DNA of 40,487 nucleotides, taken from F0422 sp003992255. Its GTDB lineage: Bacteria > Bacillota > Negativicutes > Veillonellales > Veillonellaceae. This document shows, in pieces, positions 31,551 to 40,341 of the stretch. The notes under the pieces are model-generated. The model did not search any database. It was not told where the DNA came from and was given only the letters and a program-made list of their open reading frames with translations. Each line of letters opens with the position of its first letter. Positions within the stretch are counted from its first letter, which is position 1. Position numbers and translations under genes: made by a program. The DNA lies in the NCBI RefSeq assembly GCF_003992255.1, contig NZ_RQVA01000018.1, forward strand, positions 1-40,487, given 5' to 3'.

Positions 31551-31706
31551 ATGTTAGAACGAATTGATACGATGTTAAGTAGCACTGCAACGACAGTGAT
31601 TACAGGAGCCATGTTTTTAGCCATTGTTTTGCACACTTCATTTGATGTGCCTAGTTGGATTCATACATCTTGGATAACTGTGATGACATACCAAGCAGGT
31701 CTATAG
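31551..31706 (+). CDS. 51-residue small membrane protein, unknown function
   Basis: The frame encodes MLERIDTMLSSTATTVITGA, then MFLAIVLHTSFDVPSWIHTS and WITVMTYQAGL. There is one membrane-length hydrophobic stretch (about residues 14-28) and three Trp/Tyr residues near the C-terminus. GAGAGG precedes the ATG by about ten bases and a promoter lies at 31437. I do not recognise a family. It is divergent from the TetR gene and precedes the thioredoxin-like gene. Confidence 0.55.
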   Translation: MLERIDTMLSSTATTVITGAMFLAIVLHTSFDVPSWIHTSWITVMTYQAGL

Positions 31707-31735
31707 TTGTAACATACATTTTCTTGTGGTATACT
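31707..31735 (+). promoter_or_regulatory. Promoter of thioredoxin-like gene
   Basis: TTGTAA (31707-31712) and TATACT (31730-31735) are 17 bp apart, starting directly after the stop of the small gene. Confidence 0.6.
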
Positions 31736-31792
31736 AATCTTATAATTGAATAAATTCGATATAATAGATCGATTCGATGAAAGGAGTATAAC

Positions 31793-32071
31793 ATGAAAGA
31801 AATTTTAGGTTTCCATTTACATCATTGTCCATATTGCGCTAACGCATTCCGCGCTATTGAAGAACTTCAAGCAGAGAACCCTGCTTTCAAAGATATCAAG
31901 ATTAACTGGGTAGAAGATCAAGATGCAGTGGAATTGTTCAAAACACATCCATATGAATACTATCCAAATTTATGGTTCGACTTGGACAAACAATATGAAG
32001 CGCAACCAGGTGAAAGTTACGAACAAACAAAAGTATTGATCAAAGCTGTGTTCGAAAAAGCAATTCAATAG
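31793..32071 (+). CDS. Glutaredoxin/thioredoxin-like protein with CPYC
   Basis: A 92-residue thioredoxin-fold protein. The redox motif CPYC lies near the N-terminus (HHCPYCANAF), the classic glutaredoxin dithiol centre. The usual TVP cis-proline region is replaced by YYPNLWFD. It probably reduces disulfides or mixed disulfides in the cytoplasm, but its partner is unknown. AAAGGAG precedes the ATG by six bases. Monocistronic, with its own promoter and terminator. Confidence 0.82.
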   Translation: MKEILGFHLHHCPYCANAFRAIEELQAENPAFKDIKINWVEDQDAVELFKTHPYEYYPNLWFDLDKQYEAQPGESYEQTKVLIKAVFEKAIQ

Positions 32072-32112
32072 AACTGTTGATTTCACTTTGCTGAAAAATA
32101 CTATATAATAAG

Positions 32113-32143
32113 AGCAGATGCCATTACGTGCATCTGCTTTTTT
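32113..32143 (+). terminator. Terminator after thioredoxin-like gene
   Basis: AGCAGATGC (32113-32121) pairs with GCATCTGCT (32130-32138), followed by six T. Confidence 0.9.
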
Positions 32144-32187
32144 CAGATATAGGCCGCAGTCTTGAGTAGGCTGTGGAAGGAGGATAT

Positions 32188-32808
32188 ATGTTAAATTTTG
32201 TTGCCTTAGACTTTGAAACGGCTAATGAAAGTAAAAATAGTGCTATCTCTTTGGCGGTTGTCACCGTAGAAGATGGTCGTATTACAAAACGTGGATACAG
32301 TTTGATTAAACCACCGGTGATGCAGTTCAACCAAGAGTTTATCGGCATCCATGGTATTCAACCAGAAGAGGTGCTCAATAAACCCACATTTGACCAATTA
32401 TGGCCGGCTATTTACAACAATCATTTAAAAGGAAAACTATTAGTGGCTCACAATGCCAAATTTGATATTGATGTATTGCGAGCTACCTTAGATCATTACA
32501 ATATAGAGTGGCCGGATTTAGAATATACTTGTACCGTACGTATTACGCGCAAAGTATGGCCAGATCTTGTGAACCATCGACTCAATACATTGGGTGGCTT
32601 TTTAGGTATTACTTTTAATCATCATAATGCCCTCGATGACTCTGAGGTGTGTGCAAAAGTTGCCATCGCCGCAGCGAAAGAAAAACATGTGGACTCATTG
32701 AAGGGCTTATTACATGTGCTCAACATGAAGACCGATTCGTTTATCACAGATGAACGACGGGCCCAAATGGAAGTCAAACAAAGCGGTACACAAGACGCAT
32801 TCTTTTAG
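32188..32808 (+). CDS. DEDDh 3'-5' exonuclease (DnaQ-like)
   Basis: A 206-residue exonuclease of the DnaQ/RNase T fold. The catalytic acidic residues are seen in ExoI FVALDFETAN, ExoII VAHNAKFDIDVLR and ExoIII HNALDDSEV (His then Asp). It resembles stand-alone proteins close to DNA polymerase III epsilon, removing nucleotides from 3' ends in repair or RNA processing; the substrate is not fixed. GAAGGAGG precedes the ATG at 32188; an upstream in-frame start at 32173 would overlap this site. No polymerase domain or helicase is attached. Confidence 0.87.
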   Translation: MLNFVALDFETANESKNSAISLAVVTVEDGRITKRGYSLIKPPVMQFNQEFIGIHGIQPEEVLNKPTFDQLWPAIYNNHLKGKLLVAHNAKFDIDVLRATLDHYNIEWPDLEYTCTVRITRKVWPDLVNHRLNTLGGFLGITFNHHNALDDSEVCAKVAIAAAKEKHVDSLKGLLHVLNMKTDSFITDERRAQMEVKQSGTQDAFF

Positions 32809-32973
32809 TTTGCTATAGTATCTACTAAGGCGATGCATAGGTAAGGAAAGTTTATATATCTATTACATTTAGTGATACCATTGGATGATGTATCCCTAAT
32901 AAGCGCCCCATATGATGTACACATAATCTATGGATCATTAGAATTTTATACAAATCACACCAAAGTAATAAGG
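32809..32973. other. Intergenic stretch without recognised features
   Basis: Mixed-composition sequence with no gene or repeat that I can support. A long hairpin terminator follows at 32974. Confidence 0.45.
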
Positions 32974-33043
32974 AACCGGTGCCATATTCCCTTGAACGAA
33001 CATTCAGAATGCAGTGAGAGAAGGGGGATGTGGCGCCGGTTTT
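32974..33043 (+). terminator. Long hairpin terminator before galT
   Basis: AACCGGTGCCATATTCCCTT (from 32974) pairs with AAGGGGGATGTGGCGCCGGTT with a few mismatches. The loop contains an inner CATTC/GAATG. TTTT follows. The long stem with a large loop resembles the elements at 3268 and 15267 in size, though not in loop sequence. Confidence 0.8.
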
Positions 33044-33221
33044 GTATCTAATAAGGAAAAATTGTGATAAAAATCATGCTGCTCATCAGATTATGAGTAA
33101 ATCATATAACTTATTATTTAATTAAGTATTGAAAAAAATGTTAAAATATGAAAGAATAGAACTATATAAAAAATTATCCTTATAGTAATTAAATTATAAA
33201 TCCATAGATAGGAGGTATTCC

Positions 33222-34208
33222 ATGTCGGAATTACGCTGGAATCCTTTACTGCGGACTTGGACAATGGTCGCTTCAAACCGTAAAGCACGCCCAACGATGC
33301 CAAAGGATTGGTGCCCATTCTGCCCAGGTATTAATAAGAAAGTCCCTGCAGAGTATGATGTGTTGAAATATGATAATGATTTTCCTGCCTTGACGCAAAC
33401 GCCAGAGGTACCATATGAAGATGGCAATGATTTTTACAAAAGCCAAGAGAACTATGGGAAATGCGAAGTTATCTTATACTCTCCAGAGCACACTGCTAAA
33501 TTTTACGAACTATCGGAAGAACACATTGTTAAATTGCTAAACCTCATCAAAGAGCGTCATAGCGAATTAGCAAAAGATGAAAAGATTAAATATATTTATC
33601 CTTTTGAAAATAAAGGTGAAGCGGTAGGCGTAACGATGCCTCATCCGCATGGTCAATTATATGGTTACTCCTTTGTACCACAAAAATTACAAGTGGAGTT
33701 AGAGAGTGCCAAAGATCATCATCATGAGCATGGAGAATGCTTATTCTGTAAGATGAATCAAGTAGAGAAGGAAAAGGATGCTCGTATTGTGGGTGAAAAT
33801 GACTCCTTCTTGGCGTATATTCCGTTCTTTACAGATTATCCATATGGTGTATTCGTAGTTCCTAAACGACATATGAATTACATTACAGACTGTAATGAAA
33901 AAGAAACGAAAGATTTGGCGCACATGTTAAAAACATTAACGGAAGCCTTTGATCGTTTGTTCGATATGCCATTCCCATATATGATGGTATATCACCAAAA
34001 TCCAGTGAATAGTTCTGAATATGAAGGTCATGAAGAATATTATCACTTTAATATTCAATTCTACCCACCATTCAGAGAAGCAAATAAAATCAAATACTAT
34101 GCATCTTCAGAAATGGGAGCATGGGCAGCAGCCAATACGAGTGCTGTAGAAGAAACAGCGCCAGAATTGCGCAAATTATATAGTGAGGTTGAACAATCTA
34201 ATGGTTAA
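33222..34208 (+). CDS. galT: Galactose-1-phosphate uridylyltransferase
   Basis: A 328-residue HIT-superfamily enzyme of the Leloir pathway, exchanging galactose-1-phosphate with UDP-glucose. The active site is HPHGQLYGY, with the nucleophilic second His; metal-binding residues include Cys in WCPFCPG and ECLFCKM. The start RWNPLLRTWTMVASNRKARP is typical. GGAGG lies before the ATG. A weak promoter TTGAAA / AAGAAT may lie at 33129-33157. galK overlaps its end by 8 bases. Confidence 0.93.
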   Translation: MSELRWNPLLRTWTMVASNRKARPTMPKDWCPFCPGINKKVPAEYDVLKYDNDFPALTQTPEVPYEDGNDFYKSQENYGKCEVILYSPEHTAKFYELSEEHIVKLLNLIKERHSELAKDEKIKYIYPFENKGEAVGVTMPHPHGQLYGYSFVPQKLQVELESAKDHHHEHGECLFCKMNQVEKEKDARIVGENDSFLAYIPFFTDYPYGVFVVPKRHMNYITDCNEKETKDLAHMLKTLTEAFDRLFDMPFPYMMVYHQNPVNSSEYEGHEEYYHFNIQFYPPFREANKIKYYASSEMGAWAAANTSAVEETAPELRKLYSEVEQSNG

Positions 34209-35355
34209 AGAAGAACTACAACAGCGATTTCTTTCCTTTTTTGGAGAGGGTCCTGGTGATGTACACTGTTACTTTGCTCCAGGTCGAGTAAATGTAATTG
34301 GTGAACATCAAGATTATAACGGTGGACATGTATTCCCAGCAGCATTAAAAGTGGGTATCCACGGAGCTATTCGTTTACGCGAAGATAGTAAAGTACGTTT
34401 ACACTCTGATAACATGGAAAAAACTGTGATTGTCGATGTAAACGAACAGTTCCAATACAATATTGAACACGATTGGGCTAACTATCCATTGGGAATTATC
34501 CAATTTTTAAAAGATAAAGGACATACAGTGCCAGGCATGGATATTTACTTTAATGGTAACTTACCAGCAGGAGCAGGTTTGTCTTCTTCCGCATGTATGC
34601 TAGATTTGACTGGATATATGTTGCTTTCAGAGTTGGGATTGACACCGATTGATCGAACTGAACTAGCTAAAATGGCCATGCATGTAGAATATCATTTTGT
34701 GGGTGTAAAAGTAGGCATCATGGATATGTATGCCATTGCTCATGGTAAAGAAGGCCATGGTGTACTATTGGATTGTACAAAAATGGAACGCAAATTAGTT
34801 CCTTTAAACTGGCATGGCTATACATTGATCATTATGAATACGAATAAACAACGTGGTCTTGTAGACTCTAAGTTCAACGAACGCAAAGGCCAATGTGATG
34901 CAGCCCATGAAATCATTCAAAAGCATAAAGATATCTCTGGATTAGCATTAGCTACACTAGAGGATTTAGACTATATTACCGATGATGTGTTACAACGTCG
35001 AGCACGCCACGTTATTACTGAAAATCTACGGGTTTTAGAATTCATGAAGGCTTTGGAAGCTGCTGATTTAACAGGTATTGCCCATTGCTTGAATGAGTCT
35101 CATAGATCCTTGCAAGTAGATTTTGAAGTAACAGGAAAAGAATTAGACACGATTGTTACTATTGCACGCGCTCAAGAGGGATGTATTGCGTCTCGTATGA
35201 CAGGTGCAGGATTTGGTGGATGTGCAATTGCCCTTGTAAAAGATGAACACGTAGAGGCTTTTATGAGAGCTCTTCCAGAAGAGTACGAGAAACAAATTGG
35301 TGTTACCCCTAGTCTATACATTGCAGATATCGGTGATGGGGTGTATTCGATGTAA
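34201..35355 (+). CDS. galK: Galactokinase
   Basis: A 384-residue GHMP kinase phosphorylating galactose at C1. The substrate motif is GRVNVIGEHQDYNGGHVFP, where Gln replaces the usual Thr; the ATP motif is LPAGAGLSSSA and the C-terminal motif TGAGFGGCAIALV. Another unusual point is GIMDMYAIAHGK where GIMDQ is common; the catalytic Asp is kept. The ATG at 34201 overlaps the galT stop, so translation is coupled. Activity is probable, but the changed sugar-site residues allow a shifted sugar preference. Confidence 0.9.
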   Translation: MVKEELQQRFLSFFGEGPGDVHCYFAPGRVNVIGEHQDYNGGHVFPAALKVGIHGAIRLREDSKVRLHSDNMEKTVIVDVNEQFQYNIEHDWANYPLGIIQFLKDKGHTVPGMDIYFNGNLPAGAGLSSSACMLDLTGYMLLSELGLTPIDRTELAKMAMHVEYHFVGVKVGIMDMYAIAHGKEGHGVLLDCTKMERKLVPLNWHGYTLIIMNTNKQRGLVDSKFNERKGQCDAAHEIIQKHKDISGLALATLEDLDYITDDVLQRRARHVITENLRVLEFMKALEAADLTGIAHCLNESHRSLQVDFEVTGKELDTIVTIARAQEGCIASRMTGAGFGGCAIALVKDEHVEAFMRALPEEYEKQIGVTPSLYIADIGDGVYSM

Positions 35356-35368
35356 AGGAGATAGAATC

Positions 35369-36532
35369 ATGGTAAAGCCGCAGATTAGCAATGATGAAAT
35401 AATTTTGAATTACATCAGGCGTCATGGCCCTGTATCAAAGGCATTGATTGCTAGACAGACTAAGATAACTCCTCCTACAGTGACTAACATTTGTGCGAAT
35501 TTGATTCGACAAGGGTTGGTCTATGAAGATCGTCAAGAACGGTCTGCCTTGGGAAGACCATCTATGTTGTTGGGCTTTAACACCGATATTGAAACTATCT
35601 TGATTGTACATGTTAGAACCCATGCGATTGTGTATTATGTGACGACGGTGGGTCAGCGTATTTTATATCAGGCTGAGACGTCTATCATTGGATGTACGGC
35701 AGATGAAATTATGCAACATATGTATAAAGGTATGCAGGAACTCTTCAATGGGGACTATCAAATCAAAAGCATTGGCTTGATTTTACGAGGCCCTGTAGAT
35801 TCTAGTAAAGGAATTTCTATTTATTCACCAAATGGAAAGTGGAATAATATTCCTTTCAAATATATCTTAGAAGAACGATTCCATGTACCTGTATATGTAG
35901 AAAACGATGTTCGTTGTTTATCAACGGGTGAATATTATTTTGGCAGTGGTAAAGAGATGGATAACTTAATTGTCCTTAAGTTTAGTTATGGGTTAGGAGT
36001 GTCCTTGATTTACCACGGTGAGCTGTATCGTGGAGTGAACGATAGTGCTGGCGAAATAGGCTATGGTGTGATACGGTTGGATCAAGAAGGCAATGAAGTT
36101 CGTTTAGAAGACATTGCATCAGAGACATCGATTCACAGGTATGTGATGGAACAAATGGAGAAGGGCCGATACACATCGGTACAAGATAATCCATTAGTGA
36201 CCAGTAAAGCCTTTCGCGTTGAGCCTATTTATGAAGCGGCAGTAGAAGGGGACGAAGTGTGTTTGGAAGCTTTATCTCGGGTAGGCCATTACCTCGGTAT
36301 TGCACTGGCGAATATTGCGAATTTATTTAATCCAGAACGGATTATTTTAAGTAGTGCTATGGGCAATGCAGTAGGTGTGATGGATCCTATATTACGAGGA
36401 GTGTTAGAACGCAATTCGTATAAGACTCATGCGATTAATCTTGAGTATTCTGGCAATGGTTCTTATTATACATTGCTAGGAATGATTGATATCGTGAGTG
36501 CAAAACGAGCTGAAGAAGCTTGGTTAGGGTAG
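35369..36532 (+). CDS. ROK-family transcriptional regulator
   Basis: A 387-residue protein with an N-terminal winged helix-turn-helix (VSKALIARQTKITPPTVTNI, residues 22-41) and a C-terminal ROK sugar-binding domain (VYVENDVRCLSTGEY, 175-189, then AGEIGYG). The ROK zinc motif CxCGxxGC is absent: GEIGYGVI continues as RLDQEGNEVRL. It is thus likely a sugar-sensing repressor, probably of the gal and mgl genes that flank it, rather than a kinase. AAGGAG fixes the ATG at 35369; an upstream open frame overlaps galK. It is the third gene of the gal operon. Confidence 0.87.
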   Translation: MVKPQISNDEIILNYIRRHGPVSKALIARQTKITPPTVTNICANLIRQGLVYEDRQERSALGRPSMLLGFNTDIETILIVHVRTHAIVYYVTTVGQRILYQAETSIIGCTADEIMQHMYKGMQELFNGDYQIKSIGLILRGPVDSSKGISIYSPNGKWNNIPFKYILEERFHVPVYVENDVRCLSTGEYYFGSGKEMDNLIVLKFSYGLGVSLIYHGELYRGVNDSAGEIGYGVIRLDQEGNEVRLEDIASETSIHRYVMEQMEKGRYTSVQDNPLVTSKAFRVEPIYEAAVEGDEVCLEALSRVGHYLGIALANIANLFNPERIILSSAMGNAVGVMDPILRGVLERNSYKTHAINLEYSGNGSYYTLLGMIDIVSAKRAEEAWLG

Positions 36533-36539
36533 GTACCAC

Positions 36540-36555
36540 GACTAGACAACTAGTC
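36540..36555 (+). promoter_or_regulatory. Palindrome upstream of mglB, possible ROK operator
   Basis: GACTAG (36540-36545) and CTAGTC (36550-36555) flank ACAA, with TACC (36534-36537) and GGTA (36561-36564) further out. It lies between the regulator gene and mglB. No T run follows, so an operator is more likely than a terminator. Confidence 0.5.
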
Positions 36556-36595
36556 TTATAGGTATAGAGGATATCTAATTAAGGAGGATATTATT

Positions 36596-37630
36596 ATGAA
36601 ACGATCTTGGAAAGCAGCGTTGCTAGCATCAGCAGCAGTAGGTGCACTTGTGTTAGGTGGTTGCGGAAGCGATCAAGGAGCAAGCGGTGACAAACCTCAA
36701 ATTGGGGTTGCGATTTACAAATTTGATGACACTTTCATGAGTGGCGTACGTGCAGAAATTGACAAAGCCGCTAAAGATAAAGCGAAAGTGGATATTGTAG
36801 ACAGCCAAAACTCTCAACCAACACAAAATGAAAAGATTGACTTATTCATCAATAAGAAGTACAAAGCAATCGGCGTTAACGTTGTAGACCGTACAGCAGC
36901 AGGCGTTATCATTGATAAAGCTAAAGCAGCTAACATTCCATTGGTATTCTTAAACCGTGAACCATTGAAAGAAGATATGGCTAAATGGGACAAAGTATAC
37001 TATGTAGGCGCAAAAGCTGAACAAAGTGGTGAAATGCAAGGTAAAATCTTGGCAGATTACTTCAAAAAACATCCAGAAGCATACCATAGCAATGATGGTG
37101 TTATTCACTATGTAATGATTACTGGTGAACCAGGTCACCAAGATGCGGTACTTCGTACACAATACTCTGTAGAATCCCTTAAAAAAGAAGGTATGAAAGT
37201 TGAAGAATTAGCTAGCGATACAGGTATGTGGGACCGCGTTAAAGGTCAAGAAAAAATGGCAGCGTTCTTGAGCCGTTACGGCGACAAAATCGATGCTGTT
37301 ATCTGTAACAATGACGACATGGCATTAGGCGCTATCGAAGCATTGAAAGCAGCAGGTTACTTCACAAATGGCAAATACATTCCAGTAGTAGGCGTTGACG
37401 CTACAACTCCAGCAGTACAAGCGTTGAAAGACGGCACATTATTGGGTACAGTATTAAACAATGCTAAAAAACAAGGTCAAGCTGTATTCAATCTTTCCTA
37501 TGTGTTAGCTAAAGGCGAAACACCAAATAAAGACAATACAGGTTTTGAGATTGTTGACGGTAAATATATTTGGGTACCTTACGAAATCGTAACGAAAGAA
37601 AATGCGGATAAGATTTTAGGTGACAAATAA
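36596..37630 (+). CDS. mglB: Galactose/glucose-binding lipoprotein MglB-like
   Basis: A 344-residue periplasmic-binding protein of the sugar type 1 fold, with a lipobox LGGC (Cys23). IGVAIYKFDDTFMSGVRAEI, GVNVVDRTAAGVI, VVGVDATTPAVQAL and LNNAKKQG are typical of MglB. It captures galactose and passes it to MglA-MglC. AAGGAGG precedes the ATG. A GC-rich hairpin follows, suiting higher expression than the ATPase. The neighbouring gal genes support galactose as substrate. Confidence 0.9.
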   Translation: MKRSWKAALLASAAVGALVLGGCGSDQGASGDKPQIGVAIYKFDDTFMSGVRAEIDKAAKDKAKVDIVDSQNSQPTQNEKIDLFINKKYKAIGVNVVDRTAAGVIIDKAKAANIPLVFLNREPLKEDMAKWDKVYYVGAKAEQSGEMQGKILADYFKKHPEAYHSNDGVIHYVMITGEPGHQDAVLRTQYSVESLKKEGMKVEELASDTGMWDRVKGQEKMAAFLSRYGDKIDAVICNNDDMALGAIEALKAAGYFTNGKYIPVVGVDATTPAVQALKDGTLLGTVLNNAKKQGQAVFNLSYVLAKGETPNKDNTGFEIVDGKYIWVPYEIVTKENADKILGDK

Positions 37631-37640
37631 GAAAATGCAG

Positions 37641-37663
37641 TAAGGGGGCATTTTGCCCCCTTA
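37641..37663 (+). other. Hairpin between mglB and mglA
   Basis: TAAGGGGGC (37641-37649) pairs with GCCCCCTTA (37655-37663). The tail is not T-rich. It likely stabilises the mglB mRNA or lowers transcription into mglA. Confidence 0.75.
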
Positions 37664-37690
37664 ATTATCTGATTAGTAGGAGGAAAATGT

Positions 37691-39202
37691 ATGGGCGAGT
37701 ACATATTAGAAATGCGCCAAATTACGAAGGAATTTCCTGGCGTAAAGGCCTTGGATAATGTCACTTTCAAAGTCCGACCAGGCACCGTACATGCTCTAAT
37801 GGGAGAGAATGGCGCGGGAAAGTCTACTCTTATGAAATGCCTGTTCGGTATTTATAAGCCTGATCAAGGGGACATTGTCATTGACGGCGAAGTAGTAGAA
37901 ATGACAGATTCCCGAAAAGCTCTTGGAATGGGAATTTCCATGATCCACCAAGAGTTATACCCTGTGTTACAGCGGAATGTTATGGAAAACTTATGGTTAG
38001 GTCGATTCCCAACCAAAAAAATTGGTCCTTTCAAATTTGTAGACCATAAAAAGATGAAAGAAGACACACTAGCATTGTTTGATGAAATCGATGTAGACAT
38101 CGATCCAGAACAATTAGCTGGTGATTTATCTGTTTCTAAGCTACAAAATATTGAGATTGCAAAAGCAGTATCTCATCAATCTAGAATTATTGTTATGGAT
38201 GAACCTACCTCTTCTCTAACAAGCGATGAAGTAGAACATCTTTTCAAAATCATTAACTCCTTACGCAAAAAAGGGGTTGCAATTATATATATTTCTCATA
38301 AAATGGAAGAAATCCTACGCATATCTGATGAAGTAACGATTATGCGTGATGGTCAATATATAGGAACTTGGCATGCTGATGAATTAACAACTGACCTGAT
38401 CATTCAACGAATGGTAGGTCGTGAAATGACGCAGTTATTCCCTGAAAAAACCAATACTCCATCGGAAGAAGTACTTCGCGTGGAAAATTTGACATCTATA
38501 CACCCACACTCTTTTAAAGACGTAAGCTTCTCTCTTCGTAAAGGTGAAGTACTTGGCGTAGGTGGTCTTGTAGGGGCACAGCGTACAGAAGTTATCGAAG
38601 CATTATTTGGACTCAGAGGCCTTCAAGAGGGTAAGATTTACCTGCACAATAAGGAAGTGCACATCCGTCATCCACGAGATGCGAAAAAATTGGGTATGGC
38701 ATTGCTTACAGAAGAGCGCCGTACAACAGGCATCTTCCCGATGCTCACCATTGTAGATAATACGACAATGGCGGCGTTGCCAAAATACGAGAATAAGTTT
38801 AAATTGTTAAACGACAATAAACGACTAGACGATACAAAAGAGGGTGTTGCCTCCTTGCGAGTAAAAACACCATCTACTGAAACAAAAATTCAAAGTCTTT
38901 CTGGTGGTAACCAACAAAAAGTATTGATTGCCCGTTGGTTAAATACGAATCCAGAAATCCTACTCTTAGATGAACCGACACGGGGTATCGACGTAGGAGC
39001 GAAATATGAAATTTACTCCATTATTAATGAACTGGCTAGTGCTGGTAAAAGTATCATTATGATTTCCTCAGAAATGCCTGAGTTATTGGGTATGAGTGAT
39101 CGCATTATGGTTATGAGTAATGGATATATGAGTGGCATCTTAGATGCACATGAAGCGACAGAAGAAAAAATAATGGAACTAGCGACAGCTGGTTTAGTCT
39201 AG
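37691..39202 (+). CDS. mglA: Galactose ABC transporter ATPase MglA
   Basis: A 503-residue protein with two ABC domains, as in sugar importers of the CUT2 class. The first has Walker A GENGAGKST and Walker B IIVMDEPTSSL; its signature is degenerate (LSVSKLQ). The second has a degenerate Walker A (GGLVGAQRTEV), signature LSGGNQQK and Walker B LLLDEPTRGIDVG, the typical asymmetric CUT2 pattern. It energises import with MglC. GGAGG precedes the ATG. Confidence 0.93.
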   Translation: MGEYILEMRQITKEFPGVKALDNVTFKVRPGTVHALMGENGAGKSTLMKCLFGIYKPDQGDIVIDGEVVEMTDSRKALGMGISMIHQELYPVLQRNVMENLWLGRFPTKKIGPFKFVDHKKMKEDTLALFDEIDVDIDPEQLAGDLSVSKLQNIEIAKAVSHQSRIIVMDEPTSSLTSDEVEHLFKIINSLRKKGVAIIYISHKMEEILRISDEVTIMRDGQYIGTWHADELTTDLIIQRMVGREMTQLFPEKTNTPSEEVLRVENLTSIHPHSFKDVSFSLRKGEVLGVGGLVGAQRTEVIEALFGLRGLQEGKIYLHNKEVHIRHPRDAKKLGMALLTEERRTTGIFPMLTIVDNTTMAALPKYENKFKLLNDNKRLDDTKEGVASLRVKTPSTETKIQSLSGGNQQKVLIARWLNTNPEILLLDEPTRGIDVGAKYEIYSIINELASAGKSIIMISSEMPELLGMSDRIMVMSNGYMSGILDAHEATEEKIMELATAGLV

Positions 39203-39212
39203 GAGGTATCGT

Positions 39213-40220
39213 ATGAGCCAAGGTAAATTAGGAAAGTTTCTTTCCCAGAATATTATCTATTTGGTACTAGTAGTACTAGTAGCGGCTATTTCTATGTATA
39301 GCCCGAACTTTTTATCCGTCACAAGTTTTCGTGATATTTTGATTCAATCTTCCCCACGTGTTATTATTGCGTTGGGTTCTGCTATGATTTTGATCACCGC
39401 AGGTTGTGACTTGTCTGCAGGTCGTGTGGTTGGTTTGACTGCTGTGGTATCTGCATCTTTAACACAATTGCCAGATTATCCACGTCCGTTCTTTGAACAT
39501 TTACCAGAACTACCATTGATTTTACCAATCGTGATTGCTATCGTGGTGGGTGCTATCATCGGTTTAGTATCTGGCGTCATTGTAGCGTATTTAAAAATTG
39601 TACCATTTATTTCCACACTAGGTACTATGGTTATTACCTACGGTATTTGTTCCTTGTACTTTGATATGGAACCAAATAACTCTCAACCAATCGGCGGTTT
39701 GCGTCCAGAGTTTACGCAAATCGGTACAGGTTCATTAGACCTAGGATTTATGACGATTCCATACATTGTTATTATCGCCGCAGTGATTTCTTTAATCATG
39801 TATGTGGTATATAATAAAACAATTCTTGGTAAAAATATGTTTGCCATTGGTGGTAACCCACAAGCAGCTGTCGTATCTGGCATCAATGTGGCAGTAACGT
39901 TAGTGATTATCTACGTTATCGCTGGTGCTTTGTATGGCGTAGGTGGTATATTAGAAGCAGCCCGTACAGGTGGTGCTACTAACAACTATGGTAATATGTA
40001 CGAGTTAGATGCTATCGCAGCATCTGTTGTAGGTGGTGTATCTATCACAGGTGGTATCGGTACTGTACCTGGTATCATCGCAGGTGTATTGATCTTCACA
40101 GTTATCAACTACGGTTTAACATTCGTTGGTATGGGACCATACTGGCAATTGATTATCAAAGGTTTAATCATTGTCGTAGCGGTTGCTTTCGACGTACGTA
40201 AATCTATGGGCCGTAAATAA
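39213..40220 (+). CDS. mglC: Galactose ABC transporter permease MglC
   Basis: A 335-residue CUT2 permease with eight to ten membrane segments. Family marks are SAGRVVGLTAVVSA, FISTLGTMVITYGI and the ATPase-contacting region GGNPQAAVVSGINV, and ELDAIAASVVGGVSITGG near the end. It follows mglA after ten bases with AGGAGG as its ribosome binding site. A terminator closes the operon. Confidence 0.92.
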   Translation: MSQGKLGKFLSQNIIYLVLVVLVAAISMYSPNFLSVTSFRDILIQSSPRVIIALGSAMILITAGCDLSAGRVVGLTAVVSASLTQLPDYPRPFFEHLPELPLILPIVIAIVVGAIIGLVSGVIVAYLKIVPFISTLGTMVITYGICSLYFDMEPNNSQPIGGLRPEFTQIGTGSLDLGFMTIPYIVIIAAVISLIMYVVYNKTILGKNMFAIGGNPQAAVVSGINVAVTLVIIYVIAGALYGVGGILEAARTGGATNNYGNMYELDAIAASVVGGVSITGGIGTVPGIIAGVLIFTVINYGLTFVGMGPYWQLIIKGLIIVVAVAFDVRKSMGRK

Positions 40221-40239
40221 TTTTATACTGAAATCATTA

Positions 40240-40278
40240 GCCCTCGGCTTTCACAGGATTGTGAAAGTCGGGGGTTTT
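40240..40278 (+). terminator. Terminator of the mgl operon
   Basis: CCCTCGGCTTTCAC (from 40241) pairs with GTGAAAGTCGGGGG (40261-40274), followed by TTTT. Confidence 0.88.
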
Positions 40279-40310
40279 CTGTTGCCCTCAATGTTGAGAG
40301 ATTAGCTTAA

Positions 40311-40341
40311 AACTCATTGCAGTATCTTGTAATGAGTTTTT
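40311..40341 (+). terminator. Second terminator-like hairpin after mglC
   Basis: AACTCATT (40311-40318) pairs with AATGAGTT (40331-40338), followed by TTTG. It backs up the first terminator. The remaining bases to the window end are AT-rich with no gene seen. Confidence 0.65.
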
